In this document: in pieces, positions 8,896 to 17,183 of the stretch
Layout: the number at the start of each line of letters is the position of its first letter
How positions within the stretch are numbered: position 1 is the stretch's first letter
Source: Pseudomonas putida
Lineage (GTDB): Bacteria; Pseudomonadota; Gammaproteobacteria; Pseudomonadales; Pseudomonadaceae
NCBI RefSeq assembly: GCF_028682175.1
Contig: NZ_JANHKS010000011.1
Span: 62,001-126,000 of the forward strand
Reading direction: 5' to 3'
DNA length: 64,000 bases
Made by a program: the position numbers and the translations under genes
Notes under the pieces: generated by a model
Told to the model about the DNA's origin: nothing
The model's input: only the letters and a program-made list of their open reading frames with translations
The model's database searches: none

Positions 8896-9690
8896 ATGAG
8901 AGTCTGGGCGGTAGCCAATCAGAAAGGCGGGGTCGGAAAGACCACCACCTCAATCGCTTTAGCCGGCTTGCTGGCGGAGGCGGGCAAGCGCGTGGTCGTG
9001 GTCGATCTGGACCCTCATGGCTCGATGACCAGTTATTTCGGTCACAACCCCGACGCGCTGGAGCACAGCTGCTTCGACTTGTTCCTGCACAAGGGCGCGG
9101 TGCCAGACGGACTGCCGGGCCAATTGCTGCTGCCCACCAGCGATCAGCGCATTTCCCTGCTGCCTTCGAGCACCGCCCTGGCCACCCTTGAGCGTCAGAC
9201 GCCGGGGCAGAGCGGCCTGGGCCTGGTGATCGCCAAGAGCCTGGCGCAACTGTGGCAGGACTTCGATTACGCGATCATCGACAGCCCGCCGTTGCTGGGT
9301 GTTTTGATGGTCAATGCCCTGGCGGCGAGCCAGCAACTGGCCATTCCGGTGCAGACCGAGTTTCTCGCGGTCAAGGGCCTGGAGCGCATGGTCAACACGC
9401 TGGCGATGATCAACCGCTCGCGCAAGGTGCCGCTGCCGTACACCATCGTGCCCACGCTGTTCGACCGCCGCACCCAGGCCTCGATGGGCACGCTCAAGCT
9501 GTTGCGTGACAGTTTTCCGGAGCATGTCTGGAAGGCGTATATCCCGGTGGACACTCGCTTGCGCGATGCCAGCCGGGCCGGTGTCACGCCGTCGCAGTTC
9601 GACGGCAAGAGCCGCGGCGTGCTGGCCTATCGCGCGCTGCTCAAGCACATGCTCACCGAGCAGTTGGCCGGGCAGGGGCAGGTGGCCTGA
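8896..9690 (+). CDS. parC: Polar array-positioning ATPase ParC (ParA family)
   Basis: ParA-like ATPase that in Vibrio and Pseudomonas directs chemoreceptor arrays to the flagellated pole. Walker A GGVGKTTT at residues 9-16, Walker B-like DYAIIDSPP, and a typical ParA C-terminal half. Start chosen at the ATG at 8896 (MRVWAVANQKGG); a TTG at 8857 directly after motD would add 13 residues unlike ParA. 264 residues. A 38-residue ORF begins one base after its stop and overlaps parP. The symbol is by context; it is unrelated to topoisomerase ParC. Confidence 0.9.
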   Translation: MRVWAVANQKGGVGKTTTSIALAGLLAEAGKRVVVVDLDPHGSMTSYFGHNPDALEHSCFDLFLHKGAVPDGLPGQLLLPTSDQRISLLPSSTALATLERQTPGQSGLGLVIAKSLAQLWQDFDYAIIDSPPLLGVLMVNALAASQQLAIPVQTEFLAVKGLERMVNTLAMINRSRKVPLPYTIVPTLFDRRTQASMGTLKLLRDSFPEHVWKAYIPVDTRLRDASRAGVTPSQFDGKSRGVLAYRALLKHMLTEQLAGQGQVA

Positions 9691-9691
9691 C

Positions 9692-9808
9692 ATGTCCATT
9701 GATCGTTTATTTGCAGCACAGGGCGCTCTGCGCTCAAGTCCAAAGGTCCCGCAGCCGATATTCGGGGCAGGCGGCAATCGCATCACTTATATTCGGGCCC
9801 TTGTATGA
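9692..9808 (+). CDS. Probable 38-residue coupled small protein between parC and parP
   Basis: ATG at 9692 lies one base after the parC stop, and the TGA at 9806-9808 overlaps the parP ATG (ATGA, 9805-9808). This double coupling, filling the only gap in a tightly packed operon, argues for real translation. The product begins MSIDRLFAAQGALR and ends RITYIRALV; it contains no known domain that I recognise. It might instead be a leader that delivers ribosomes to parP, or a short conserved accessory of the ParC/ParP system. Confidence 0.55.
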   Translation: MSIDRLFAAQGALRSSPKVPQPIFGAGGNRITYIRALV

Positions 9809-10788
9809 ACCGCCCTCTGGACACCGCTTCACGGCCACAACTGGCGCTGCAGAATTACCTCGACGCGTTGCTTCAGGACGCCACCGAGGAACTGGAAGCG
9901 GACGACAGCATCGATGATTTCCAGGCGGCCGTGCTCGAAGAGCAGGCCCACGACGCACGCATGCGCTCGGCCGTCGCCGAAGCTGTTGCGGCAGCAGTGC
10001 CTGTACCGGTCAGCCGGCCCGAGCCGGTTTCCCTGGCGTTCGTGCCCGAGGCCAGGCCTGCCCGGCCGGTCGCCGAGCCTGTGGCGGCGCGGGTGCTCGA
10101 AGCCCCGGTGATCCTGCCGCAGGTGCTGGTGCCACCTGTCATTGCGACGCCGGTGCTCGAAGCTCCGGTCATTGACGCGCCGGTGCTCAAGGCTCCGGTG
10201 ATCGAAACGCCCATCGAAGCCCCCGACCGGGCTGAGCCTGTCAAAGGCCTGGTCGAGCCGGTGGCCGATGTGCACCTGCCAGCCCAGCGCCCGCCGGTGC
10301 CGCCGACCTCGGACGAGCGTCCGCAGTGGGCCGAGGAGCCTTTCGAATGCCTGCTGTTCGACGTCGCCGGGCTGACCCTGGCGGTGCCGCTGGTGTGCCT
10401 GGGCTCGATCTATCCACTGGCCGGCCATGAACTGACGCCGCTGTTCGGTCAGCCGGACTGGTTCCTCGGCATCCTGCCCAGCCAGGCCGGTAACCTGAAG
10501 GTGCTGGACACCGCGCGCTGGATCATGCCGGACCGCTACCGCGACGATTTTCGCCAGGGCCTGCAATACGTGATCTCGGTTCAGGGCTATGAGTGGGGGC
10601 TGGCGGTGCATCAGGTCAGCCGCTCGTTGCGCCTGGACCCCAGTGAAATCAAATGGCGCACCCATCGCGGCCAACGTCCCTGGCTTGCCGGGACGGTGAT
10701 CGAGCACATGTGTGCGCTGCTGGACGTTTCCGAATTGGCCGAGCTGATTGCCAGCGGCGCGGTCAAGCAGATGCAAGCACTTAAATAA
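9805..10788 (+). CDS. parP: Array-localisation protein ParP with CheW-like (AIF) domain
   Basis: Partner of ParC that inserts in the chemoreceptor/CheA array. N-terminal third is acidic; the middle (about 90-170) is a low-complexity stretch of Val/Ala/Pro with repeated APVI/VLEAPVI units; the C-terminal half (about 175-310) is a CheW-like fold starting FECLLFDVAGLTLAVPL. 327 residues. Start overlaps the preceding 38-residue ORF by four bases. Symbol assigned from position between parC and cheW and from the domain layout. Confidence 0.86.
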   Translation: MNRPLDTASRPQLALQNYLDALLQDATEELEADDSIDDFQAAVLEEQAHDARMRSAVAEAVAAAVPVPVSRPEPVSLAFVPEARPARPVAEPVAARVLEAPVILPQVLVPPVIATPVLEAPVIDAPVLKAPVIETPIEAPDRAEPVKGLVEPVADVHLPAQRPPVPPTSDERPQWAEEPFECLLFDVAGLTLAVPLVCLGSIYPLAGHELTPLFGQPDWFLGILPSQAGNLKVLDTARWIMPDRYRDDFRQGLQYVISVQGYEWGLAVHQVSRSLRLDPSEIKWRTHRGQRPWLAGTVIEHMCALLDVSELAELIASGAVKQMQALK

Positions 10789-10859
10789 ACACTCTCAGAT
10801 AAACACCGGGCGGCGCTGACGCGTCGTTCGCAGAGCACAACACGCAAGGGGTTAGGGGT

Positions 10860-11339
10860 ATGAAGAAGTCGTCAGCACAGGGTTCCGAAGATCCGATCCT
10901 GCAATGGGTCACCTTCCGCCTGGACAACGAAACGTATGGCATCAACGTGATGCAGGTTCAGGAAGTGCTGCGCTACACCGAGATTGCGCCGGTGCCGGGT
11001 GCGCCAAGCTACGTGCTGGGCATCATCAACCTGCGCGGCAACGTGGTGACCGTGATCGACACGCGTCAGCGCTTTGGTCTGCCACCGGTTGAAGTCAGCG
11101 ACAACACGCGTATCGTGATCATCGAGGCCGACAAGCAAGTGGTCGGGATCCTGGTCGACAGCGTGGCCGAAGTGGTCTACCTGCGTCAGTCGGAAGTCGA
11201 GACGGCGCCGAACGTGGGCAACGACGAATCCGCCAAGTTCATCCAGGGCGTGTGCAACAAGAACGGTGAGCTGCTGATCCTCGTGGAGCTGGACAAGATG
11301 ATGTCCGAGGAAGAGTGGTCCGAGCTGGAGAGCATCTGA
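10860..11339 (+). CDS. cheW: Chemotaxis coupling protein CheW
   Basis: Couples receptors to CheA. A single CheW domain of 159 residues (WVTFRLDNETYGINVMQVQE at the start, NLRGNVVTVIDTR in the middle, EVVYLRQSEVE later). AAGGGG ribosome site shortly before the ATG. The stop is followed directly by the TTG start of the next gene. Confidence 0.96.
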   Translation: MKKSSAQGSEDPILQWVTFRLDNETYGINVMQVQEVLRYTEIAPVPGAPSYVLGIINLRGNVVTVIDTRQRFGLPPVEVSDNTRIVIIEADKQVVGILVDSVAEVVYLRQSEVETAPNVGNDESAKFIQGVCNKNGELLILVELDKMMSEEEWSELESI

Positions 11340-11735
11340 TTGATCTTCGAGGTTGCGGTCATTTTTCTGGCGGTGTTGTGGGTCGCGAGCGTCGCGATGT
11401 TCATGGCCCACACCAAGCGCCAACGCACACTGGCCATGCAGCAGGTCGAAGCCGACTCGCTGCGTGACCAGCGCATCCGCGATCTTGCCCGGCGCCTGGA
11501 GAACTACCAGGGCGGTACGGTAAAAATGGGCGAAGAGCTGCATGAACTGCGGTCCATCGTCGCGCCTCTGCCGGACAAGATCACCGCGCTCGAACAGCGC
11601 GACCCTTCCACCCTGTCCTTCGCCCAGGCCGCCCGCCTGGTCGGCATGGGCGCCAGCGTCGACGAACTCACCCAGTCCTGCGGCCTGACCCAGGCCGAAG
11701 CGCAGTTGATGACCAAGCTGCACGGCAATAACTGA
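11340..11735 (+). CDS. DUF2802 protein, last gene of the chemotaxis operon
   Basis: A 131-residue protein of unknown function that regularly follows cheW in Pseudomonas. N-terminal hydrophobic segment (MIFEVAVIFLAVLWVASVAMF) likely anchors it in the inner membrane; a coiled-coil-like middle and a C-terminal region ending GLTQAEAQLMTKLHG, which resembles a small helix-turn-helix, follow. The start is a TTG that begins immediately after the cheW TGA, so it depends on coupling. Confidence 0.85.
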   Translation: MIFEVAVIFLAVLWVASVAMFMAHTKRQRTLAMQQVEADSLRDQRIRDLARRLENYQGGTVKMGEELHELRSIVAPLPDKITALEQRDPSTLSFAQAARLVGMGASVDELTQSCGLTQAEAQLMTKLHGNN

Positions 11736-12159
11736 GTTCTTCTTGCCGGTAGCAGCACGGCGTGCCGGCGGGGGCGGCCTCAAGATCGCCTCCGTCCGCA
11801 TTGATGCACCAAACATCCCCCACCGTAGGAGCGCGCTTGCCCGCGACAGCGTGGTGTCAGCTGCCATCCATGGCACAGACAGACCGCATCGCGGGCAAGC
11901 GCGCTCCTACAGCGTTGTGTGTATCCCTACGGGTGCTCTGGCATTTATGGAAGTCGCGTTCACCGCCACCCTGTAGCAGCACGGCTTGCCGGCGTCAGCG
12001 TCCGCAAGATCGCTCCCGCGGGCAAGCCCGGCTGCTACGGGCGCTCTGGCATTCCTGGAATTTTGCGTTCACCGCCACCCCGTAGCAGCACGGCTTGCCG
12101 GCGGGGGCGGCGTCAAGATCGCCTCCGCAACCACGTCGCACGCCAAACCTGTGGGCGCG
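11736..12159. repeat. REP-rich intergenic cluster (five REP units or pairs)
   Basis: This 424-base gap between convergent operons is almost entirely REP-derived. A single unit lies at 11748-11777, a REPIN at 11824-11910 (GTAGGAGCGCGCTTGCCCGC type), a pair at 11973-12039 and a single unit at 12081-12110 (both GTAGCAGCACGG type). Segments 11937-11995 and 12045-12103 are direct repeats of each other (shared GCGTTCACCGCCACCC followed by a REP head), so part of the cluster arose by tandem duplication. No gene seen. Confidence 0.88.
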
Positions 12160-12480
12160 TTAGCGCGGGGTGATATCCCGCTCCACCGGCTCAGGATCCG
12201 GATCGAACCCCACCGGAAACTTGCCCTTCAAATGCCAGGCAAACGCGATGATTTCGGCAATGGTCAGGTACAGTTCCTGGGGAATGCTGTCGCCCAGTTC
12301 CATACGCGCGAGCATTTTCACCAGTTCGGCGTTTTCGTAGATCGGGACTTTGTATTCCCGGGCGATCGCCAGGATCGCTTCGGCCAGGGCATCGTCGCCC
12401 TTGGCGGTGAGGGTGGGGGCTTGCTGGCCGTCGTAGCTCAATGCAATGGCCTGGCGTGGATTGGTTTCGGGCTGTCTCAT
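12160..12480 (-). CDS. FlhB-like C-terminal-domain protein
   Basis: A 106-residue protein resembling the cytoplasmic C-terminal domain of the export-gate protein FlhB/YscU without its membrane part (ALSYDGQQAPTLTAKG, then EYKVPIYENAELVKML). Proteins of this kind lie beside fliK in many gamma-proteobacteria and are thought to influence export switching. The NPTH autocleavage motif of full FlhB is not present; NPRQAIALSY stands near that position. The start overlaps the fliK stop (TGATG). Confidence 0.85.
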   Translation of the reverse strand: MRQPETNPRQAIALSYDGQQAPTLTAKGDDALAEAILAIAREYKVPIYENAELVKMLARMELGDSIPQELYLTIAEIIAFAWHLKGKFPVGFDPDPEPVERDITPR

Positions 12481-14108
12481 CAGGCGTTCTCGTCGATCCA
12501 GCGTTGTTCCAGCACGGTACGCGGGCCTTGGCTGGGCACGCCGCGGTTGCACGCCAGTTCCTTCACGTTCAGGCCGCAGGCCACCAGGCGGGCGCGCAGG
12601 TTGTCCAGCTCGCCCGAGATCAATTCGGCTGCGCCTTCGCGCTGTGCCCACATCTGACTGGACAAGCTGCCGGCGATCAACTGCGCCTGAACCTGCAACG
12701 GTCCCAGTGGCTCCAGATCGAACGCCAGCTCCACGCGCCAGAGCTTTTCCTTCTCCTTGACCTCCTGAGTGGCGTTGTCCGGCGCCTGCTCGCGTTCAGG
12801 CGTGTCTTCGCGCTGAACCTTGACCTGCAACGGCACGATGTCATGGGCGTTGCGCATCGGGATCTCAAGCTGCCAGGTGGTGACCTGGGTACCGTCGGCG
12901 TTGGTGCGGGTCTGCTCCAGGCCGCCGAGTTGATGGCTTTGCAGGCGGGAAATGGCCCCCGCCGCAAGCTTCAACAGCGTCTCAAGGTCATCCTTGCCTT
13001 CGGCACTGCCCAAGGTGCGGGCGGGCAACGGAAAGCTGCTCTGCGGCCCGGGCGCGGCCACCAGCCCCAAGGTGCCGAGGGCGTTGCGGATCACGCTGGG
13101 CATCGCTCGCGCCAGGGTATTGGCCGCGGCCGCAGCGTTGTAACTGGTGTTATCCGGCAGGCCCGGAAGAATCTGCGCAATGACCCGCAGCAGATTGGCT
13201 TTCATGTCCGGCACCAACGTCGGGTTCTGCCCGGCCAGCAGGCGCGATTCCATGAACAGCCCGCTGGCGTTGAGCGCCTGGGCCACACCCTTGGCGGTGC
13301 TCATCTGCGCAAGATCGGGCAGGTCGGCGAGCAGTTGTTCGACGCTGGCGCGCAGGTTCGCCGGCAAGGTGTCCGGGGTGTCTGCGCTGGGTGGCGGCAG
13401 GTTCTGCAGGGCGGTCAGGAGACTTTGCAGCGAGCCCTGGCGGCTTTGCTGGGTCGAGAGTTGCTGGGCCAGAGCCAGTTCATCAAGCCGATTGGGCATG
13501 GCAACGAAGTTCAGCGCCTGGCTGTTCTGCACCTGTGCGCTGAGCAGGCTGCCCACCCGCAGCGGCTGCGGACTGTCGATGGTCAGGCTGCTGCCCGCCA
13601 GCGCGGTATTGAGCAGCATCACAATCGAGCGATACACCGCTGGCTGGGTGGTCGCGCCGCCGGCAGGTGTGCCGGCCAGTTGCGCCACATTCTGCGCCGC
13701 CACCTGGGTGGTCAGCACCTTGCCCTGCAGCAGGGTCCCGGCGGGAAGCTGGCGGGTGTCGATGCTGGTCAGGCTGTTGGTAATGGCCTTCTGCAAGTCC
13801 TGAACGCTGATGGTCAGGGTGTCGGCTGAACCCTGGGCCACGTTCACTGTGGTGCCGGGCGTCAGGGGCAGGGTGCTGGAGACGGGCAGGGTGGTCTGCC
13901 GGCCGTTGTCCATGGTGAGCTTGAGCAGCAACTGAAAGTCGTTGCCCAGCTGTTTGAGGCTGACCACTTCGGCATTGGCGACCTGCCCCGCGTTGAGCAG
14001 GCCGGCGCGCGGCTCCATCAGCTTGAGCACTTCGCCCGGTGGCACGCCTGCGCGCAAGAGGGCAGTGGCCGCCGCGACTGGAGAAAGATTGGGTATATCG
14101 CCTGTCAT
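12480..14108 (-). CDS. fliK: Flagellar hook-length control protein FliK
   Basis: Secreted ruler that ends hook elongation and switches export to filament substrates. 542 residues, rich in Gln, Leu and Thr, with a long repetitive N-terminal part and a globular C-terminal domain (about 410-520: WRVELAFDLEPLGPLQVQAQ), typical of the FliK C-terminal fold. It forms a two-gene unit with the FlhB-like gene and lies apart from, and opposite to, the main flagellar genes in this window. Confidence 0.9.
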   Translation of the reverse strand: MTGDIPNLSPVAAATALLRAGVPPGEVLKLMEPRAGLLNAGQVANAEVVSLKQLGNDFQLLLKLTMDNGRQTTLPVSSTLPLTPGTTVNVAQGSADTLTISVQDLQKAITNSLTSIDTRQLPAGTLLQGKVLTTQVAAQNVAQLAGTPAGGATTQPAVYRSIVMLLNTALAGSSLTIDSPQPLRVGSLLSAQVQNSQALNFVAMPNRLDELALAQQLSTQQSRQGSLQSLLTALQNLPPPSADTPDTLPANLRASVEQLLADLPDLAQMSTAKGVAQALNASGLFMESRLLAGQNPTLVPDMKANLLRVIAQILPGLPDNTSYNAAAAANTLARAMPSVIRNALGTLGLVAAPGPQSSFPLPARTLGSAEGKDDLETLLKLAAGAISRLQSHQLGGLEQTRTNADGTQVTTWQLEIPMRNAHDIVPLQVKVQREDTPEREQAPDNATQEVKEKEKLWRVELAFDLEPLGPLQVQAQLIAGSLSSQMWAQREGAAELISGELDNLRARLVACGLNVKELACNRGVPSQGPRTVLEQRWIDENA

Positions 14109-14150
14109 CAGATCCCGACTCGGTCAAATGGCGCTCTGGAAAGCCTGTCT

Positions 14151-14179
14151 TAGGGACATCGGTCCCTGATATGTATAAT
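14151..14179 (+). promoter_or_regulatory. Possible promoter in the fliK-ccmA divergent gap
   Basis: A perfect TATAAT lies at 14174-14179, about 100 bases before ccmA, and is preceded by a palindrome AGGGAC-ATCG-GTCCCT (14152-14167). The -35 match is poor, so regulation by a factor binding the palindrome is possible. Inference only. Confidence 0.4.
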
Positions 14180-14274
14180 CGCGCACCGACATCGGCAGCC
14201 AATTACTAAGCTGCATAAGTATAACGGCCATGCCGTCGCCGACTTGACACCTGCCATCCGAAAAGAAGGTCCAC

Positions 14275-14910
14275 ATGCAGATCCCTGTTCTTGAAGCTGT
14301 AGGGCTTGCCTGCGAACGCGACTGGCGCCTTTTGTTCGAGCACCTGGACGTGAAGCTGGCGCCCGGGGACATGGTACAGATCAGCGGCCCCAACGGCAGT
14401 GGCAAGACCAGCCTGCTGCGCCTGCTCAGCGGCCTGATGCGGCCCACGGCAGGGGATGTGCTGCTGGACGGCAAGCCCCTGGCCGAACAGCGCAGTGCGC
14501 TGGCCCATAACCTGCTGTGGATCGGCCACGCGGCGGGCATCAAGGACTTGCTCACCCCCGTGGAAAATCTCACCTGGCTGTGCGCGCTGCACCACAGCGT
14601 TCAATCCAGTGAGCTCTGGCAGGCCCTTGAAGCCGTCGGCCTGCGCGGCTTCGAAGACGTGCCCTGTCACACGTTGTCGGCCGGGCAGAAGCGTCGGGTG
14701 GCGCTGGCCCGCCTGTATCTGCCGGGACCTGCGTTGTGGATGCTCGACGAGCCGTTCACCGCGCTGGACAAGCAAGGCGTGGCGCAACTGGAAGAGCACC
14801 TGGCCAGCCATTGCGAGAACGGCGGCACCGTGGTGCTGACCACCCACCACACGCTGAGCCGCACGCCGGCCGGTTATCGCGACCTGGACCTGGGGCAGTG
14901 GGCCGTATGA
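14275..14910 (+). CDS. ccmA: Heme exporter ATPase CcmA
   Basis: ATPase subunit of the CcmABCD complex that releases heme-loaded CcmE. Walker [10 protein letters not shown], signature [14 protein letters not shown] and Walker [10 protein letters not shown] are present in 211 residues. AGAAGG ribosome site precedes the ATG. The stop overlaps the ccmB start (ATGA, 14907-14910). First gene of the cytochrome c maturation operon. Confidence 0.97.
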   Translation: MQIPVLEAVGLACERDWRLLFEHLDVKLAPGDMVQISGPNGSGKTSLLRLLSGLMRPTAGDVLLDGKPLAEQRSALAHNLLWIGHAAGIKDLLTPVENLTWLCALHHSVQSSELWQALEAVGLRGFEDVPCHTLSAGQKRRVALARLYLPGPALWMLDEPFTALDKQGVAQLEEHLASHCENGGTVVLTTHHTLSRTPAGYRDLDLGQWAV

Positions 14911-15578
14911 GTCATGTGTTTAGCCTGTTGATCGCCCGCGAAGCGCGGCTGCTGTTTCGTCGTCCCGCCGAGCTGCTGAACCCGCTGGTATTCTTTGCCA
15001 TCGTCATCGCCCTGTTTCCGCTGGCAGTGGGGCCAGAGGCCCGATTGCTGCAGACACTGTCCCCAGGTTTGGTGTGGGTGGCGGCATTGTTGTCAGTGCT
15101 GCTGTCGCTGGACGGCCTGTTCCGCAGCGACTTCGAAGATGGCTCCCTTGAGCAATGGGTGCTTTCGTCACACCCCCTGGCATTGCTGGTGCTAGCCAAG
15201 GTGGCGGCACACTGGGCCTTTTCCGGGCTGGCACTGGTTTTGCTCGCGCCTCTATTGGCCCTGATGCTGGGGTTGCCGAGCGCCTGCCTGCCGGTTCTGC
15301 TGCTGTCATTGCTGCTGGGAACGCCGGTGTTGAGCCTGCTGGGCGCAGTGGGCGCGGCGCTGACGGTGGGGCTCAAGCGCGGCGGCCTGTTGCTGGCGTT
15401 GTTGATCCTGCCGCTGTACATCCCGGTGCTGATTCTGGGCAGCGGCGCCCTGCAGGCTGCACTTGAGGGTATGCCTGCGACCGGCTATCTGCTTTGGCTT
15501 GGCAGCCTGACCGCTCTGGCGATAACTCTGACGCCTTTTGCAATTGCCGCTGGCTTGAAGATCAGTGTTGGCGAATAA
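14907..15578 (+). CDS. ccmB: Heme exporter membrane subunit CcmB
   Basis: Six-helix inner-membrane permease of the CcmABCD complex; 223 residues, very Leu-rich. N-terminus [19 protein letters not shown] is typical. The ATG lies within the ccmA stop. A 146-base gap, longer than elsewhere in the operon, separates it from ccmC. Confidence 0.95.
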   Translation: MSHVFSLLIAREARLLFRRPAELLNPLVFFAIVIALFPLAVGPEARLLQTLSPGLVWVAALLSVLLSLDGLFRSDFEDGSLEQWVLSSHPLALLVLAKVAAHWAFSGLALVLLAPLLALMLGLPSACLPVLLLSLLLGTPVLSLLGAVGAALTVGLKRGGLLLALLILPLYIPVLILGSGALQAALEGMPATGYLLWLGSLTALAITLTPFAIAAGLKISVGE

Positions 15579-15724
15579 TGAATTTCTGACCGATCAGACA
15601 GTTTTTTGAGATCCTTCGCTGGACTTCATACGATCGGCAGCAGGACACTTCAGCTAATAGAAGTGCCTGGGTTCTGCAAGCAGGCTTGAAACACCGTGAT
15701 GACAAGTACCTTGATGAAGGCAAC

Positions 15725-16531
15725 ATGATGAACACTAGCGCCAAGGCGAAGAGCGGCATCAGTTGGGCCTGGTTCCACAAACTGGGTTCGCCGAAATGGT
15801 TTTACGGCATCAGCGGCCGCCTGCTGCCCTGGCTGAGTATCGCTGCCGCCTTGCTGATCGGCACTGGCGTGGTCTGGGGCCTGGCCTTCGCCCCACCGGA
15901 CTACCAGCAGGGCAACAGCTTTCGCATCATCTACATCCACGTGCCTTCTGCCATGCTGGCGCAGTCCTGCTACGTGATGCTGGCGATCTGCGGCGTGGTC
16001 GGCTTGGTCTGGAAGATGAAAATGGCCGACGTCGCGCTGCAGTGCGCCGCGCCCATCGGCGCCTGGATGACCGCCGTGGCGCTGGTTACCGGGGCGATCT
16101 GGGGCAAGCCGACCTGGGGTTCATGGTGGGTGTGGGATGCACGCCTGACGTCCATGCTGATTCTGCTGTTCCTGTACTTCGGTCTCATTGCGCTGGGCAA
16201 CGCGATCAGTAATCGTGACAGCGCGGCCAAGGCCTGTGCGGTGCTGGCCATCGTCGGCGTGGTCAATATTCCGATCATCAAATACTCGGTGCAGTGGTGG
16301 AACACCCTGCATCAGGGCGCGACCTTCAGCCTCACCGAAAAACCGGCCATGCCCGCTGAAATGTGGTTGCCGTTGCTGTTCACGGCGCTGGGCTTCTATT
16401 GCTTCTTCGGCGCGGTGTTGCTGATGCGCATGCGCCTTGAAGTGCTCAAGCGCGAGGCACGGGCCGGCTGGGTCAAGGATGAAGTGATGAAAAGCCTGGG
16501 CGGTGCTGCCGGCAAGGAGACACAGCCATGA
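15725..16531 (+). CDS. ccmC: Heme-handling protein CcmC
   Basis: Inner-membrane protein that loads heme on CcmE. Six helices, the tryptophan-rich [13 protein letters not shown] motif and two conserved periplasmic histidines (one in IYIHVPSAM). An AAGG at 15717-15720 fits the ATG at 15725 or the adjacent ATG at 15728; an ATG at 15686 would add a non-conserved leader. The first 12 or so residues ([11 protein letters not shown]) look strain-specific. About 268 residues. Stop overlaps ccmD (ATGA). Confidence 0.95.
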   Translation: MMNTSAKAKSGISWAWFHKLGSPKWFYGISGRLLPWLSIAAALLIGTGVVWGLAFAPPDYQQGNSFRIIYIHVPSAMLAQSCYVMLAICGVVGLVWKMKMADVALQCAAPIGAWMTAVALVTGAIWGKPTWGSWWVWDARLTSMLILLFLYFGLIALGNAISNRDSAAKACAVLAIVGVVNIPIIKYSVQWWNTLHQGATFSLTEKPAMPAEMWLPLLFTALGFYCFFGAVLLMRMRLEVLKREARAGWVKDEVMKSLGGAAGKETQP

Positions 16532-16704
16532 GTTTCGAGACATTCGGCGACTTTCTCGCCATGGGCAAGCACGGGCTGTTCGTCTGGACCGCCTACGGCA
16601 TCTGCCTGATGGTGCTGGCCATCAACGTCGCGTCACCTTTGCTGGCGCGTTGGCGTTACCTGCAACAAGAGGCGCGTCGTCTGCGCCGGGAGAAGCATTC
16701 GTGA
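16528..16704 (+). CDS. ccmD: Heme exporter small subunit CcmD
   Basis: A 58-residue single-helix protein that stabilises the CcmABC-CcmE complex. Begins [16 protein letters not shown], has one membrane segment (about 17-38, [17 protein letters not shown]) and a basic cytoplasmic tail. It overlaps ccmC by four bases (ATGA) and ccmE by four (GTGA), as expected for this operon. Confidence 0.93.
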   Translation: MSFETFGDFLAMGKHGLFVWTAYGICLMVLAINVASPLLARWRYLQQEARRLRREKHS

Positions 16705-17180
16705 ATCCGCTGCGAAAGAAGCGCCTGTTGATTATCGTCGCGATCCTTGCCGGGGTCGGCGTCGCTGTCACCCTGGCCCTCAGCGCCCTGCAGGAAAACA
16801 TCAACCTGTTCTACACCCCGACCCAGATCGCCAGTGGTGAAGCGCCCCACGACACGCGTATCCGTGCCGGCGGCATGGTGGAGAAGGGTTCGTTGCAGCG
16901 TTCCTCCGATTCGCTGGACGTGACCTTCGTGGTCACCGATTTCAACAAGTCAGTGACCATCACCTATCGCGGCATCCTCCCGGACCTGTTCCGCGAAGGG
17001 CAGGGCATCGTCGCGCTGGGCAAGCTCAACGCCGATGGCGTGGTGGTCGCCGATGAGGTGCTAGCCAAGCACGATGAAAAGTACATGCCGCCGGAAGTGA
17101 CCAAAGCGTTGAAAGACAGCGGTCAAACCGCACCGAACCAACCGGCGGGTGCGTCCTATGCGCCGGCCAAACAGGGGTAA
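16701..17180 (+). CDS. ccmE: Periplasmic heme chaperone CcmE
   Basis: Binds heme covalently and passes it to the CcmF/H ligase. 159 residues from the GTG at 16701 (inside the ccmD stop). N-terminal membrane anchor, beta-barrel domain, and the heme-binding motif with its histidine in [12 protein letters not shown]. The C-terminal tail is Pro/Ala-rich. ccmF starts 3 bases after. Confidence 0.96.
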   Translation: MNPLRKKRLLIIVAILAGVGVAVTLALSALQENINLFYTPTQIASGEAPHDTRIRAGGMVEKGSLQRSSDSLDVTFVVTDFNKSVTITYRGILPDLFREGQGIVALGKLNADGVVVADEVLAKHDEKYMPPEVTKALKDSGQTAPNQPAGASYAPAKQG

Positions 17181-17183
17181 GCC

